A stretch of 64,000 bases of DNA, taken from NCBI RefSeq assembly GCF_964340395.1, contig NC_135551.1, positions 22,604,503 through 22,668,502 of the forward strand, in the 5' to 3' direction. The stretch's first letter is position 1. Every line of letters begins with the position of its first letter. Positions 27,916-42,510 of this stretch are shown here, in pieces. The stretch is from Glandiceps talaboti. Taxonomy: Eukaryota; Hemichordata; Enteropneusta; Spengelidae. The translations under genes and the position numbers were made by a program. The notes under the pieces were generated by a model. The model worked only from the letters and a program-made list of their open reading frames with translations, was not told the DNA's origin and did not search any database.

Positions 27916-30709
27916 TGACAGTCACAAGTCTCAAAAACTATAGAGGATAAACATAGCACGTGTATACTTACATCGAGGTCAAGGGTTACAAAAACAGGAA
28001 CATTTGAAAAGATTGTAATGGTTTTTAATGACGAACAATTTTGAGATGTGTTATTAGACTCTGTCAGTATATTACAGGGAGTTTTAAAGAATGACAGTCA
28101 TTTCTATTAGTCTGAATATCCTTTATAAGTGCACATCCCGTATATGTGATATTGGGTACCATAATAGCTTTCTGATTAATTCTCAAGTATTACATCAACA
28201 AACTATACAATTGTGTTGGGCATTTGATGGTTGTGGTAATTTAGTATGATGTGATGAGCAATGCCATTGTGTTTTACGATTATTGCAGAATACGTGTGAA
28301 TGCAAATAACTAGGGGAGCTATTCAATTTTGCATTTTGCATCATGTTTTCCTGAACACAACTTTGGTCACAAATATACTAATCGACGTTGCCCTTGAAAG
28401 ATACTTCGAATGTTGTTATGACAAAACTGAAAATATTTTTTTTTAAGATCCTAAAAACACTAATTTCTATTTTGTGATGGTGGATTTACATAAGAAAAAC
28501 AACCTAAATATAAGATGAAGGGACCATGTGCTTGTTTTAGCAATTTTGTTTCTCTCTCGGCGTTTATTAGATTCAGCATGGAGGAAATGAGAAATGATCG
28601 TATGTGGAAATTAAAACTTGCTCGCGTGCTAGCATCTACGTCATTTCCGTTTCCCGAATCACTTGAAGGTGAAAGCAATTTTGTTTTTTACGGTTGATCG
28701 GATTGAAAACGACGGGAAACGATGTAACAACAACAGTCAACAAGAGTAATGCATGACGTAGCACGAGAAGAGCGGAAAGTACACCAACTTTACTTCGATG
28801 TGTTGTAGTGACCCCAAATAATATCCATTGTTTAGATTCTCTTTGTAATGTTGCACACTCAGAGGATTAATACATCTCTAGCAATGTGCGAACATCAGTC
28901 GAGCCGATCGCCATATAATGAATTAATCATGAATATTCATATATGCAAAATAGCATGACTATATATGGCGATCTTGTAGACTGAACATAGGATTCACTTC
29001 TACATTAATTTTCCAGACTTTTTAAATAGTAAACGAGCTTCAAGAATTCGACAAAAAAATACACATTAAAATCGTTGTTCGAAAATTGACCGATAAATGA
29101 CCCTTCAGCAATTATATGACAAGATTAGTATTCGTCTGAAGTCCACAATTTCTATATGCAAATGTTTGTTTGAAGTATGATGTTAAAGATCTCGATAAAC
29201 TGCAAATCAAGGGAATTGAATAGTAAATTGAAGATTAGGGTAACATCTTATACACCAATCAGCAATTACATAATTAAAGGTAAATATTTATCGAACGTGT
29301 GTGGGTTTTGTTAAAATTCTCCACACACAAGAGCAAATGGTTTGTTCTTTTAGCTGTATACATACCAGGCTCACCTGGAAAGATATTGTAAATGTATTGG
29401 GAAGATCAAATAAAATTTCTTCAACGCCCTAAACACTTTGCTTTGTTTAGGGGATCTTTGTTAGTAGTCCATACATATGCAAGTTTCCCTCCAGCAATTT
29501 CAATTTTATTATTGCAAGTGATTTATATTAAATCAAGTCAGCTCAGAAAAGTCAGGTCTGGTTGAAAGGTTTCAACTGTTCAATAAATCAAACATCGAGA
29601 TTCGATTTATGCAAATCAATAGGAGGCCAAAGGCCATCATCAACTTTTTACTATTCAGTCAATTATTAATGACTTTCCACAACCTAGAGCATCCTTTGAC
29701 ATAAATATACATTATATGTTGTCTATAACTACAGTTCAGGACATCTGGCAAAGTTTATCAATATTTCAACACAGCCTATACAAGGAGAATCTCTACGGGA
29801 TGATAACTTGCAGAGAGTGAATAAGTACTCAAGACTCTGACTATGTTATTCTGTTCTTGTTTTGTAATGGCGTGTTGGATTTTTATTCAAAATACAATAT
29901 TGTCAGATTTGTCATTGGGTTGGCATCTTTATGAGATGAATTGTTATTTCATAACTTGCATTTTGATATCATTGCCCGTTAACATACGTATCATGGGATC
30001 TATCGCACGCAAGCATTAGTGTGCATAAGTAAAAACCTCATACTGTAAGTTATGAACATCACATTCCCCACATCTGAACTGACACGACGGTTAACATGTC
30101 AGTCAAAGAATCTCCAGAGCTGCAATCTAGTCGTTTGTATATGGAACAAATAAATAACCAATACAAACAATTGGACTATAAGTTTTTTGGCATTTAATGT
30201 TTTGTAATACAGTGTTTTGCATGTGAAAGCACAAGGTTCAGTGTTTGGAAAGGGATTGTGGGTCTCACATACTGTTCACCATTTATAATACTGTGAATAT
30301 TTAAATTACTTGTACGTGAAATTAAGAAAACAAATCAAAGGGATTTTGAATGATTGAAAGTGTTCTCAGTTTTCTTAATAAAACATCCGTCACAATGAAT
30401 TATTTTTAGATCTATTAAATCACACAGTCCTGATAAAGTAAAGTTACATTATTCATCTTTTTTCTTGAAAGAAGTCATTGCCTCATATCGTATTTCTGAA
30501 GGATGTATTACATGTATTATAACACTATGTAAAATCCGAATAGCTGTTAACCTGTGACCCGGATGTCGCACATACCCTTCTGTCAACGAAGGCATTCCAA
30601 AGATTTCATAGAATAATCAAAAAATTATTACACAAAGTTACTTCATTGAAGCAAAAATAATTCGGTTGTGAATTTTTAACTTGAAAAACACAAACCATGT
30701 TTAACTTAC
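27916..30709. other. Long non-coding stretch
   Basis: A frame around 28579 (ATG then about 30 codons to a GTGAAA donor-like site) is the only exon-like candidate and is too short to support. Otherwise nothing is seen. Confidence 0.4.
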
Positions 30710-31140
<431 letters not shown>

Positions 31141-33040
31141 ATACAGTATGACATGACACTCTTCAAAGATATACAATACCCAGACACTCATATTTTGACG
31201 TGTAATTGTGTATTGGCCATAGGCAATATCTCTTCATCGTTTATAGAGTTACCTACTTTAATGAGTCAGTATTCTGGATATGCAACTGTTCAATTTATCT
31301 TAGCTTTCTCAGTGTGTGACTATGAATATAAGTTTCAGATTTGTTTGTACGTGTCTCGGCTGTTCACTGCGAGCTAATGTATTCCCCATGGAAAGTATGG
31401 TACCCTGAAGGCTGGATTTAGCATCCATTCTTTATCACCACGTTTCTCTAATAGACTCGAAGATATTGTGTGGCCTGGTCTTTTAGCCTGGATGAACTCA
31501 AAGAATTCAAACCTTCGATGTATCTTGCAGCGCGCATGCGACGTAGTCAGAGCATGTAATATTGCCATGGAAACTCAAAACCATGTTAGTAGACTGAAGT
31601 TTGGAAAGTCAATTATGATGTTACGTTGACGTTTTTGCTAAATATTAACAGACAGGCATTTTAAATAGCCCAGAGTGAACACCATCGTTGAAATACGTGT
31701 GAAATTCCTTGTAACGGGCCACATTCCTGTTACTACGGGTTGAAAGGGATACTTTGTGATGTATAATTAATGTGTTTAACCAAATAATTTGTCAAAGGTA
31801 ATGTATGGTATTCTGAAAATAGATAACTGCAGGTTCTGTATGAATGATGATGATGAATGGGATGACTATGGGATGCCGCTGTAGTTTAATGTACGCCGTA
31901 CACATGTAGAGATAAGTAATACACTATAGCGTTTTGTTTATTCGAGATAATAGCCATCTAACCCAGAGACTTGGCAATAAGGCTTCTTGACGATACTGTT
32001 TATTCCGTAACCAAGTCTTCTGTATGTCATGCCATGGACATCCAGCTGGGTGAAAACGTGAGTAATATGCCCATAAGTAGTCAATCATGTATTGGCCAGG
32101 TGCTTGTAATAGTCAAGCTTATTCAAGGCTACTCATTAATGATCAAGTAAAAAGTTCAAAACAATTTGATCTCTCCTCACCACATGTCTTAATATGTAAA
32201 TTGTATTTACCACTCCCTTTAAGCCCCACGTGCACTTTCTATTGTGAGTCAGGTAGGACGCGATTACGTCAGCAGTTTACGTTTTTGATCCAATTGGTAG
32301 CCATTTTTTTGTGTGCTAATTTCAAATTCACAACAGATTTCTTTGCTAAAAAGCTCTTTAGGCTTGGCGTGATTTGAAAGGCAGCCTCTAATAGTGACCA
32401 TGACTGGTCTGTGGGCTAATGGCCATCAGGTAAATGCGCAATGTGTATCGATGATAAACCCAACATCATCGCTGACAATATCAGTATGAAATAAACCTTG
32501 CCTCACGCAAGAGTAATTGCTGCACAAGAATCATCGCTCACTAACTCTAGTATCACGCCTGTCAATGCCGCTACGCATGTTACTGTCAAAGTCAGTTTCC
32601 TTCACATCACCAAGGGACCTTTCACAGAGTATCTCACAGGTTTGAGACAGATTCTTTGGATTTGAAGCATAACGGTAAATGACGTTATCAATTATATCTT
32701 CAGTCAGACTCTGATTTGGCGTCGAATATTTATGATATTATAGGTTTTTACCCCGCCGTTGAGGAAATAAACATTTCCCGTCGTTTGATTCCCACAAGAT
32801 TATACATATGATTTATAAAAAAGGAAGAGTTCTCCTGATAGAGAGCATGAAGGGATATAAATTCACGACACGAATTCGTTTGGATTTGTTATATTACTAA
32901 AATGGCTTCTGATATTCTTCGAGTCACGAAACACATGAGGCAGTTAATTTCTTTGCTCGTTCACCGTGTGATATTCCAGTCATATTGATGGTGAATATAA
33001 TCACCCACACAAAAAAAAACAACAAAAAAACAACAACCCA
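31141..33040. other. Non-coding, nothing recognised
   Basis: A plus frame at 32087-32377 (96 codons) contains a hydrophobic segment but no defensible splice sites or family match. Confidence 0.4.
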
Positions 33041-33183
33041 TACATACATACATACATACATACATACATACATACATACATACATACATACATACACAAA
33101 CATGCACACATACATACATACATACATACATACATACATACATACGTAGACACGTACACACGTATGTACATACATACATACAT
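33041..33183. repeat. (CATA)n microsatellite, interrupted
   Basis: CATA units in two blocks separated by an ACACAAACATGCACA-type interruption near 33093-33109, and ending in GTACACACGTATG variants. Confidence 0.96.
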
Positions 33184-33979
33184 ATAAACACAAATTTGTA
33201 TTACAGTAGCTTTAAACGGGTAACATAATATTTGTTGCTTTTTCTTCGGATATAACTTTCCAGTGGTCTTAATTATCTTTCAATTTGAACCTATAGTTTG
33301 TAAAGTAATAACAATTTTTACATTTCAACTAGCTTTGTTATTACGTCTTATTACTAACCTTCTATGCTCTGTCTCCAAAAAGACATATTAGTATACATGT
33401 ACAAACCACGTACGCATATATTTTTTTATTGTGCTCTGTCGCGTATATATCTTTATAACTCACAATTTTACAACACAGGGTGAATTCAATTTGAACTTTA
33501 ACCTCTTGAAAGAAAGAAATTTCAGTGCATGTCAGTGTGATTTAATTCCAACATATAGCTTCGGGAAAATTAGATTATATGCCTGCGATATTAATAACCA
33601 ATTCAATTAATCTGATGTAATGAAATATCCATAATTGCTATGTATTTTAGTAATTTATATAAACAGAGTACAATGGGGTTTATCTTATGTTAGAATGGAT
33701 TAAAGTAGACCGCCTCGTCTAGCTTTTGATGGCGGAAGGAAATTTAAAATCATTAAATTTAGAATAAAATTTCTCGTGATCATTTGAAGATCATAACAAG
33801 TACAAAGTGAGACATGCGCAATGTGTTCGATAGAATCATTGTTGGATGATTTTCTGTTGCTTTCCTAATTGATAGAGCGTTGCACCTCGACAAAAAAAAA
33901 ACAATCCTAAAATTTACTATAAACTCAAGCTCATTCTCCGTTGAACGCAATACAAACAACCATGCAAATATTTGACAAA
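33184..33979. other. Non-coding, nothing recognised
   Basis: AT-rich spacer. Its right end grades into the dispersed repeat of family A. Confidence 0.4.
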
Positions 33980-34075
33980 AGGAAGCCATTTTGGAATCCA
34001 ATATGGCCACCAAAATGTATGTGTTGACGTGATTACTATAATGGGAAAATAATAGATTGCCAATTTCCTTGAAAA
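33980..34075 (+). repeat. Dispersed repeat, family A (plus copy)
   Basis: Counterpart of 2750-2845 in opposite orientation, opening with GCCATTTTGGAATCCAATAT. The word type is frequent in invertebrate interspersed repeats. Copy edges are uncertain. Confidence 0.6.
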
Positions 34076-35221
34076 CAAGAAGGTAAATTTAAAATTTATT
34101 TTATTCTTTGAAAAGGGTAATGAACAGGACTTCGGGTGTCAGGGTGTGAGAGATTTAAAAATTTTGATCTTCAGGGAAATAGATTTCCGAGGTGTATTCT
34201 ACCCCCTCTGACCTTCGATTGAACCATGTATTATTACATGTTATTAAATTATTACACACCTACCATATAAGGTAATGCTGTTGGTTTTAAAATAATATCG
34301 ATCACATACTTCATAGTCCATAAACACGGAAATTTCTCTTTGGCACCAGGCAACTCCTTACATCAATATAATAAAACACAATAAAAGAGAATTTAAAACA
34401 CAAATGGATGAATTTTAATATGATGGCTGTCATAAAAAAAAACATAGTAACGTTTAAAAAAATGAGAACAACAATGATAATTAAAAATATACGGCTACCT
34501 TGCGATATATGCATATTTGTAAGTCCCATATTGCGCAGAACAAAATATTTCTTAAAATCTTTCCTCTAGACGCTACATTATTTTTGGATCTTGCATTTTG
34601 TTTTGAACATTTCTTTACCATCGCGTAAAAGGTAAGTTCATATGCACGTGTATTAGAGTGTGCCAAGCCCATTAGGATAAATGATATATGACAGAAAGCA
34701 TTTCTTAAACAAGTGAACCGCGAAGTCCGGCTTAATATTCGATCAGTGTAAAACAATTAACAATCGTATACTTACGGCTGACATCGACAAGATGATTTTA
34801 AGTATACAGACAATAGCCATGTAAGATGTCTGCCTTTGCCAATTTTCTCTTGTTCGTTGTGCATATCACATATGTCCGTCTCTAAAGTCGTTCATTTAAA
34901 TGATAAATTTACGAGAATAACACTATTAAGATATTGTATAGCAGCTTAGGGATTTGTGACAAACTCATTAATCTTAATGATCGGAGAATTTTACAATGAA
35001 TAATTTGTTCCTTGAAGTGACATGTGACCTTAAATGTATTTGTTCTCATGAGTGAAATCATTCTCTACAAAAACGTGTTACCGGGCAATTCCAAATTAAT
35101 CACATGGGTAACACGTACATTTATATTTACTTGTATTTACTTGTCATAGATCAAAACCAACAAACGGCAACATATCTACCTCCCTTCCTCCGTCTCTACC
35201 TACCCACCTACAACTACCCCC
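34076..35221. other. Non-coding, nothing recognised
   Basis: No exon-like frame or repeat stands out before the compound microsatellite. Confidence 0.4.
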
Positions 35222-35446
35222 CCACACACACACACACATACATACAGACAGACAGACAGACAGACATACATACATACATACATACATACAGACAGACTTA
35301 CACTCATGTATGTATGTATGTATGTATGTATGTATGTATGTATGTATGTATGTATGTATGTATGTATGTATGCATGCATGCATGCATGCATGTATGTATG
35401 TATGTATGTATGTATGTATGTATGTATGTATGTATGTATGTATGTA
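35222..35446. repeat. Compound, strand-switching microsatellite
   Basis: Blocks in order are (CA), (CAGA), (CATA), (CAGA), then a short unique hinge, then (TGTA)n, (TGCA)n at about 35371-35390, and (TGTA)n. The CATA block left of the hinge is complementary to the TATG/TGTA blocks on the right, so the strand can fold back. The self-complementary (TGCA) core can fold as well. Confidence 0.95.
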
Positions 35447-36614
35447 TCGTCCTTTGTACACACATGGATATATAAACCTGATATGTAAATAATCAAACTG
35501 TTTTTATGCGTGTTATGAGCTGCATAACTATTTTAGTGACATACGGATAATAGTTTATTATCGATGCACACATAAGTCATGTTCGTGACTAGCAATTAGA
35601 TTTCAGTGTAGCTGGTTGGATACTGTTTATCAGTGTACAGTTGCACACACGTGTTGAGAGCTAATCTGATCCGTTGGGTGCTGTATTGGCTGTATGACGT
35701 TGTCCAAACACGGCTGCCTTGAGCTAAGGACATTGTGAAGCAGTTTGACCTACATAGCTGGTAAGGATCCAGCGATTTTCGAACGTCGACGTCGTAGGTC
35801 ATTTGTGACTCTTGATAATGCAAGGAACGTCGCTGCCTGTTTTCTGTATACAGAACTGTTGCATATCAAGAAACTACACTAAGCTTTGGGATGTGTTCAC
35901 CATAAATCGCCTGTCACTGTGTGGTTAAAGAGAGATCGCACGCAGAATACAATAAGGCTTACTACTCAGTGAGTTCGTTTACTAAATCTTTCGCGTTCTT
36001 TGTGATGCTAACAGTCGGTGAGGTATACATTTCTTCATGTGCCGTTATAATTCTGATTTAGATATCAGTTCTGTGACAAGTAAGGCGGTTTTTATTTTTG
36101 TTAGATGTGACCTTAGAAATGACTTTCCATTACCTACCGTCTGCGGCAGCATGTATGAAGCAGTGCCTTTCATTTCCTGTTAAGTGGATTTGAGAGTAGC
36201 GATTCTTGACGTGTACTCAGTTAATGGAAATGTTCCAACTTGCAGATTTGTGTTATGTATCATATCTTATATGGACCGTTCACATATAAGAGACCCGTGG
36301 ATGGAGAAGGTAACTACTTCTGAAGTAATCGAATCCACATTACACTTATTGGACTGCGGGGGTCGGCGATTGTTGGACATTGCATATCGGCTCTCTATGT
36401 ATAAACACGCACGATAATGCTAAACGTGTGGCGTCCTCATTTTGTAAATGGCATGCATGACAATTCGACTAAATATCTCACAATTTAGGTAGACTAGAGT
36501 ACCAGCTGTGACATACGTTGAAGAGCACTTCCACTGACTTTGTGAATGATAAAAATACGTTTTCCGGTCTGCGCTATTCATCTTAGCTGTCAATCAAAAT
36601 AGAAGTACGACTCT
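35447..36614. other. Non-coding, weak coding hints
   Basis: A plus frame at about 36250-36417 has balanced codon use and ends in a stop, but no acceptor is clear. Not called as a gene. Confidence 0.35.
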
Positions 36615-36875
36615 TTGCATTGTGGATTCCTCTGCACGATAACACAGCATTCAGTGTTGTCGAAGTCGCCGACTATCTCAACTACCCTGACTCTAAACTG
36701 TGTACTGATTTTTGTGTGTTCTCACTTATCGACAACATGGCTCAAGTCTGTCGTCTTCGTTCTGTTTACATGCTTGGTTCAAGATTGGCATCACTGAACT
36801 CAAACGCATCATTACTGAGGCTCACAACGTCGCTGATGCTGTGGCTGATTTTACAAACTCTTACCTCGTCCACAG
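36615..36875 (+). pseudogene. Coding-like island with an internal frameshift, family unknown
   Basis: From about 36625 one frame reads WIPLHDNTAFSVVEVADYLN and continues to about 36780 with GTC/GCC/GAC/CTC-rich codons unlike the AT-rich surroundings. Just after the LRSVYML segment the coding-like signal moves to another frame (IGITELKRIITEAHNVADAV, about 36784-36875), which then meets a CACAG/GTATTT donor-like site. The codon bias persists across the shift and there is no room for an intron. A single-base indel in a retrocopy or mobile-element gene is the simplest reading. I recognise no domain in either part. Confidence 0.4.
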
Positions 36876-39800
36876 GTATTTACTTTTCAATGTATTAGTC
36901 AAATTGAATTCATTCAATGAACGAGCTTATAGTATGGTGAAGTGAGACTATGGTATAGATGGACACTGTGATCTGGTACGTGGGTACAGTATAAATATGA
37001 ACACGACGAGAAGGCAGTTTGTTATTTATGTTCGTGAGCAATCATAGAAATGTTAGGTATTCAACGATATGAATATTTGTGTAAGCTAAGACGAGTGACA
37101 AATATGATCACGAATGCCGCCAAATGATTGCATACCGTATCGACATACGTAGAGTGAGACAGAAACGAGCAGTGTAGCAATACAAAGGGTACATTTTCCA
37201 TCGCGATCGCACTTTGATACGAATTCCCTAATGACGCCGCTCAAACACGTATCGTACAATTTACTACTGCTGAAATAGTCCAGGCGAACAATATCTGGCC
37301 AATATAAACACAGACAGAAAAAAAAGAAAAAAATGTGTTGATTGATGGCACCCATGAGAATTACCAACATTCCCTTAAAAAATACAAAGCTATCCAAATG
37401 GATTCGTTCAGCTCCAGGGAACAATGTATCCATTAACCAAAAACAAAACTTTCACATGGTTTAGCGATTGTAGTTTCCCTGCCAAACATTTTCATTTCAT
37501 AGTGGCACTTGAATTATTTGACGAAGTGAATATACCTAGTTTAAAAGATGCCCATTTCATTGCAGCGAGAATCAACAGTTATCTCTCCCTTTCCGTCCCT
37601 CGCATATATACGCTTACCGACTCTTACGCTCGACTGCTCGCTTGCTCATTCGCTAAAGGTTAGAAAAGTTAACTAATATATATGTTATACATATACATTC
37701 TCAATTATAACATTGGGCAGGTTTTATCACCACACGCATCCCTGATGCACAGTGCGTAGCAAATTATTAGTACCACTGCCACGGTAACTTTCTAATAACA
37801 TAGCCATCCCATCGTCCAAAGTCTTCTGGGTGGCATTGGTTGAACGCGGTATCTTTATTTTGTTCGATAAGCTTTGCCATAAATTATATATTTACCGTAA
37901 ATGTCCACCATTTCGCCCAATGTTTTCTGAGTTCTATCTGTTCAAAGGTGTATTTTAATTTTGTTCAACCTATCAAATTGTGGACACAACACGTTTGTCC
38001 TTATGTAGCTTTATTCTATAGTATGGAAAATGGTAAGGTTTAACATTCATATGGTGTATGGATGCAAGTTATCTTTGGCAATTTTTATCATATATCATTA
38101 CCTTGATAGCGATCTCTGACTCTCTAGCACAATATTTCTGCCCTAAATTGGCCATACCGGGAGCAGGCTTGTAAAGTTTGTCCTCGTGTTTCTAAAACAC
38201 TAGTTTAAGCAAATAAACCCAATACCGATGCAGACAACGTTGCATGGGACGTAACAAAACACACACATCACTAGAAAGATTCCATGCTGTCAGCGGCCTC
38301 TGGACGAGTAAATATAGAATTGGGCATTATTAGTCAAACTACATAGCGGTACTTTACTAAGAAGGTCAGGTCGAAATATGACATTGTCAAATTTGTGGGC
38401 CTCTTTCACAGATGTTCTTACTGATTAGCAATAATTTTATCTATTATTCTTATTCTTATTATTTACTTTTTGAAAGAACCCACAAATTAACATCAATCTT
38501 TATAGCCCTTGTGTTAGTAGTGACTAGATGTCAGACTAATTCATAAAGACATATCCTTTATATATCAAAGGCGACATCATGGTTCCGTTGTCAGCAGCTT
38601 GTCACCATAGAGCAAATACTGACGACCCTTGTAGACTCGTTCAAGATTCGACTTAGCGAGTGTATCCAGTAAAGTTTTATGTGCACCATTTTAATTCTGT
38701 ATTTTAATGTATAGTGTCCAAATTACAATACAGTTATACATGATTTTAAAATTACAGTGCTTATCGAAGTGCTACCCAATGTCGGTCCACAGAATACTAA
38801 AACGTAACAATCGAATGAAAGCATGAATTTTATACTAAGCACAATGTGATACCAGGGGTTCTCCATTTACGTACTATACAACCCCTAATGAACAGAACAA
38901 CATTAACAAAAATCACAGCAACTAACACAGTACAGAACAACCTATAAAAAAGAATAAATACAACAGACGAACAACAAAAACCATCCATCGTAACTGCAAT
39001 GTAGAAGACATCATTTAAATAATTTATGTGTTAATTTATGTGTAAATTTATGTTTTGATAATAATATTCATCAATAAAGCTGGGTGCTGAAATGCCGAAC
39101 ACTCTGTGCATTCTAACTTTTACCGGCATGTTTTTAGTATAAACATCGATGGCAACATACACAGAGATTATACAAACTGTGTAGTAGTACTTGTTGAGTA
39201 AGCACCCCTACGTGTGCAATTTATAGCCAGTCAGGTCATGTTGTCAGGAATGTAATGATAGGCATGAAACGTATTTACTACTAATTGGGGTGATTGGAGT
39301 TTTAACCTTACACCCTGACAACTTGACTATATAATTTACAACTAACGAATGAACTAACAATTTAACATGCCTACATGCGTTTGGTTGAATTGAAGTAAGG
39401 TTAGAGAAATATCTCAATTCATTTATTAATAGGTATGGATAACAGCTGCTCGTATTCAACGGAAACTCAGTGTGTTTCATTGTATGGACGCATTGTAGCT
39501 GACTGGCTTGGCGATAGACTAAAGCAGACACGCGCGATATGAGAAAACAGGCTTTTAACATCGAGTTTCTACAGCCGTCGGTGGTAAATACATATAGGGT
39601 TGGCACGATGTTGATTGAAAGGGGATTAAAAATTGTATTTTGCTCTATCGGTGTTACGTTCGTTACAGGCAATGCCGACCACGCATTTGATGTAGATTAA
39701 ACGCCCAACATTTAATGCTCTGAATAAGAATCAGATGTATTTTACGGCCGTATGAGAAACTTGAGTTTAATTAAACCGCTTTACAACGTTAACATATCGT

Positions 39801-40302
39801 AAAACATAGCCTCGATACACTCTAAATGTGCTATAAATGCAGACGAGATTTAGTCCATATTGAAACTCAATTGTATTGCATATGTGTGTCTCTAAATTTA
39901 CCTACATTTAGTCACTTTGTCTATTCACGTTCAAAATAACCAGCAGTTTTCTTGAACATTTGGCTTCAGAAGTTGGGTGTACTATACTATTATAGTACAT
40001 ACTATGTCAGAAATACTTGTTTAATTGCCGCCGCTGTCGTATATGTATTCATAAAACATGCGTTTGTACATGCCCTCCGGAAAAGCTGGTATTATGGTAT
40101 TAGAAGTAAGAACGTTACGTTTTATACCGCGATAGTGGACTAGCAAACCAAATTAGCTGTAAGATTTTAAATACGATATCTGTATGTTTGTACACACGTT
40201 TCTTTCTTCATTTTGTATGCAATAAATTGTACTATTTGTTACGATCAATATTGTAAGGTTAAACTTTTACTGACATATGAATTCGACGGTTCAGATGAGT
40301 AT
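36876..40302. other. Long non-coding stretch
   Basis: The longest frame is a 142-codon minus frame (39672-39244) with no domain I recognise. A plus frame at 37424-37663 is similar. Neither has convincing splice sites, so both are left uncalled. Confidence 0.4.
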
Positions 40303-40320
40303 ATTTATTTATTTATCTAT

Positions 40321-40371
<51 letters not shown>

Positions 40372-40376
40372 TTATT
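40303..40376. repeat. (TTTA)n microsatellite
   Basis: About 18 TTTA/ATTT units with one TCTA variant near the left end. Confidence 0.96.
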
Positions 40377-41249
40377 ATCGATGTTGATGATTGTTCAAGT
40401 GGTTGTCTTTTTTCTGACAGCAAAATGTATGGCTATCAATAACTCAGTGGATAACAAAAATCACCTTGAATAATTCACGACTAATTTCTCACTGTCTTCC
40501 ATTTGCCAGTATATCATTAGTGTCAACTGTTTGTAAATTTACGAAAATTTACATACACTAAAATGGCTTCTCTACTGTTCAAAGCAATTGGATTGCTTTT
40601 GTGTGAATTCAATGTATCTATAGTAAACCGCAATGCTGAAATCAATGAAAAAATCGCTTGGCTACAGCAACAACAGGGGGATATAGTTCCACAAATAGGC
40701 CAACAGTCAAAGACAGATTTCCTTGGCCGATCGATACGAATACGGTCGCACATGTTGAAGCTTATAGACCTAACATTTCCGTCATGTACACTGCAGAAAA
40801 TACATTCTAATACCTTTTAATCAATGTAATTTGAATTTTAGATAAATGCATGTTTGGAATTCAAGAATTGAGTTGTTTGAAAACGTTTGTTCAATTCCCA
40901 TGTTGAAAATTCCATGGCATATCTTCTTGATATAATATAATCTTTGAAAAAAGCAGACGAATTTGGGAATTGATTAGAGATTGCGATATGTGCCACTCAG
41001 CCTTTCAAATCAGGAACGTGTATGTGGTATGTTGTTTAATTTACCATCGCTCATTCAGTGTAGTATAGACCGCTGCCTTTTCTGTACAGTAGTTATGCAT
41101 TAAAATCATGAACGGCTTTTCACAACGAGAGCATAAATCTTAATCCAAACGAGTTATAGGATTCGTATAACGCGCATGCTTCTTTCAATACAAGTCGCAG
41201 TGACTCTCTAATGAGCACCCAGTGTTATTGAAAAGTAATGCCCCATTTC
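40377..41249. other. Non-coding, weak coding hint at 40563-40820
   Basis: The plus frame at 40563-40820 carries a hydrophilic Gln-rich stretch after a hydrophobic start (MASLLFKAIGLLLCEF). It could encode a small protein, but there is no homology or splice support. Confidence 0.3.
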
Positions 41250-41530
41250 CTGATGAACCAGGTTTAAACTGAATGCCTTCCGTAAGTCTTGAGTTTTTTG
41301 TTCCTATACATAATAATTGCTGAAATGCAAAAGTCAAGGCTATAGTACATGATATACCCACCCCTCAATTGGCAAAAAGGTGTGCCAAACTAGAAGAATG
41401 TGAAAGGACTTTGTGATCTCAATCTAAGTATGTAATGGAACAGGTGTAATGGTATTTTGAAATGAAACTATTCAAATTTAGAGATACAGACAGACATACA
41501 GACATACCCCATGCATACAGAACAAATGTT
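41250..41530 (+). repeat. Dispersed repeat, family C, copy 2
   Basis: The left 130 bases match 17031-17160 in the same orientation. It continues into an ACAGACAGACATACAGACAT tail. This full-length copy carries more 3' sequence than the 17-kb copy. Confidence 0.6.
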
Positions 41531-42339
41531 AGGATTGGTTATTGGTATCATGTGAACATAATGACCTTTTGTTTAGTGTCATGAATCTGTAATTGTTATG
41601 CCCAATATTCGGTCTACAAGGTGCATCAATACATTTTACTATTTGTCATTAGAGTGGTTATTCTTTGATGGATTCACTGTATTATCTATATTCAAAATTC
41701 AAACCCTCGTAACATCGCTAGTACGCATGGGAAAGTTTACATACTTCATGGTAAGCACGACACAGGTCTATACTTCGATTCTATACAAGTTGTTTACGGC
41801 AACATCCTTATGTAACACTCAGTTCAAGAATTTCGCGATGCATGCCACAATGAAGTGAATTCGCTTGGTTTCTCGAAATCTAAAAATCTAATCTGGACAG
41901 AAACGTATTCATATATAAGCTTATTTCGATATACGTACCTTTTAATACAGGCGACAAGGATATTGTGAACGGTATGGTCTAGAACGAAATCAGTCGAAGT
42001 CGGAAAATTGGGGAAAAATGACCCTATTCAAGCACTGAGTAGCCCAACATAACAACATTTACTTTTCTCATTTGCATTGTCGAGATTATGTTAATAAATG
42101 CACTGCGTTTTGGCATTATAATCGCTCCTCAGTATCGAAAGATTTATATTTTTTTCAATTTCGATCGAAGAAGAGATTGTATGGATTTATCTTGGCGAAT
42201 TCTCCAGCAAGATTGCCCACAGATGTGTTTTATTTATCGTGGTTTGCGACGTTTAGATCGTTGGGTCAATATTCAAACTGGGATAGGTCAAACCGTAACA
42301 AGAGTTTCTAACAATTTACAGTTGACATGCGATCTGACA

Positions 42340-42510
42340 TGTTTACCAAATCTTAAGGAGTTCTAGCCATTACCCTAAAGAAAATGTGCACCAAATTTTA
42401 ATTGACTTGAGCCAGTCGCTTTTTTAGGAAATGGTCAGACAGACAGACAAACAGACACACACATAATTTTCATCCCCAATATAAAACCCTCCTTACGGAA
42501 GGTAAAAATG
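42340..42510 (+). repeat. Dispersed repeat with CAGA tail and CCTTACGGAAGG end
   Basis: Sequence of the form TGTGCACCAAATTTTAATTG, GAGCCAGTCGCTTTTTTAGG, AAATGGTCAGACAGACAGAC, ending AACCCTCCTTACGGAAGG. I recall this layout (caccaagtttcattgaaat, agcggttcaggag, (cagacaga)n, ccctccctacggaggg) as a very abundant lophotrochozoan repeat; not checked. The palindromic end may be a terminal inverted motif. Confidence 0.6.

Noticed and set aside
28579-28670. Short first-exon candidate (MEEMRNDRMWKLKL...) ending at GTGAAA
   Set aside because: Only about 30 codons, a mediocre donor and no signal or domain.
32924-33193. Met-Tyr-Val-Cys repeat proteins
   Set aside because: Translation of the CATA microsatellite. 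The same applies to the frames at 35.1-35.5 kb.
39244-39672. 142-codon minus-strand frame
   Set aside because: It is the longest frame of its area, but composition is unremarkable, there is no recognisable domain or splice structure, and chance is plausible.
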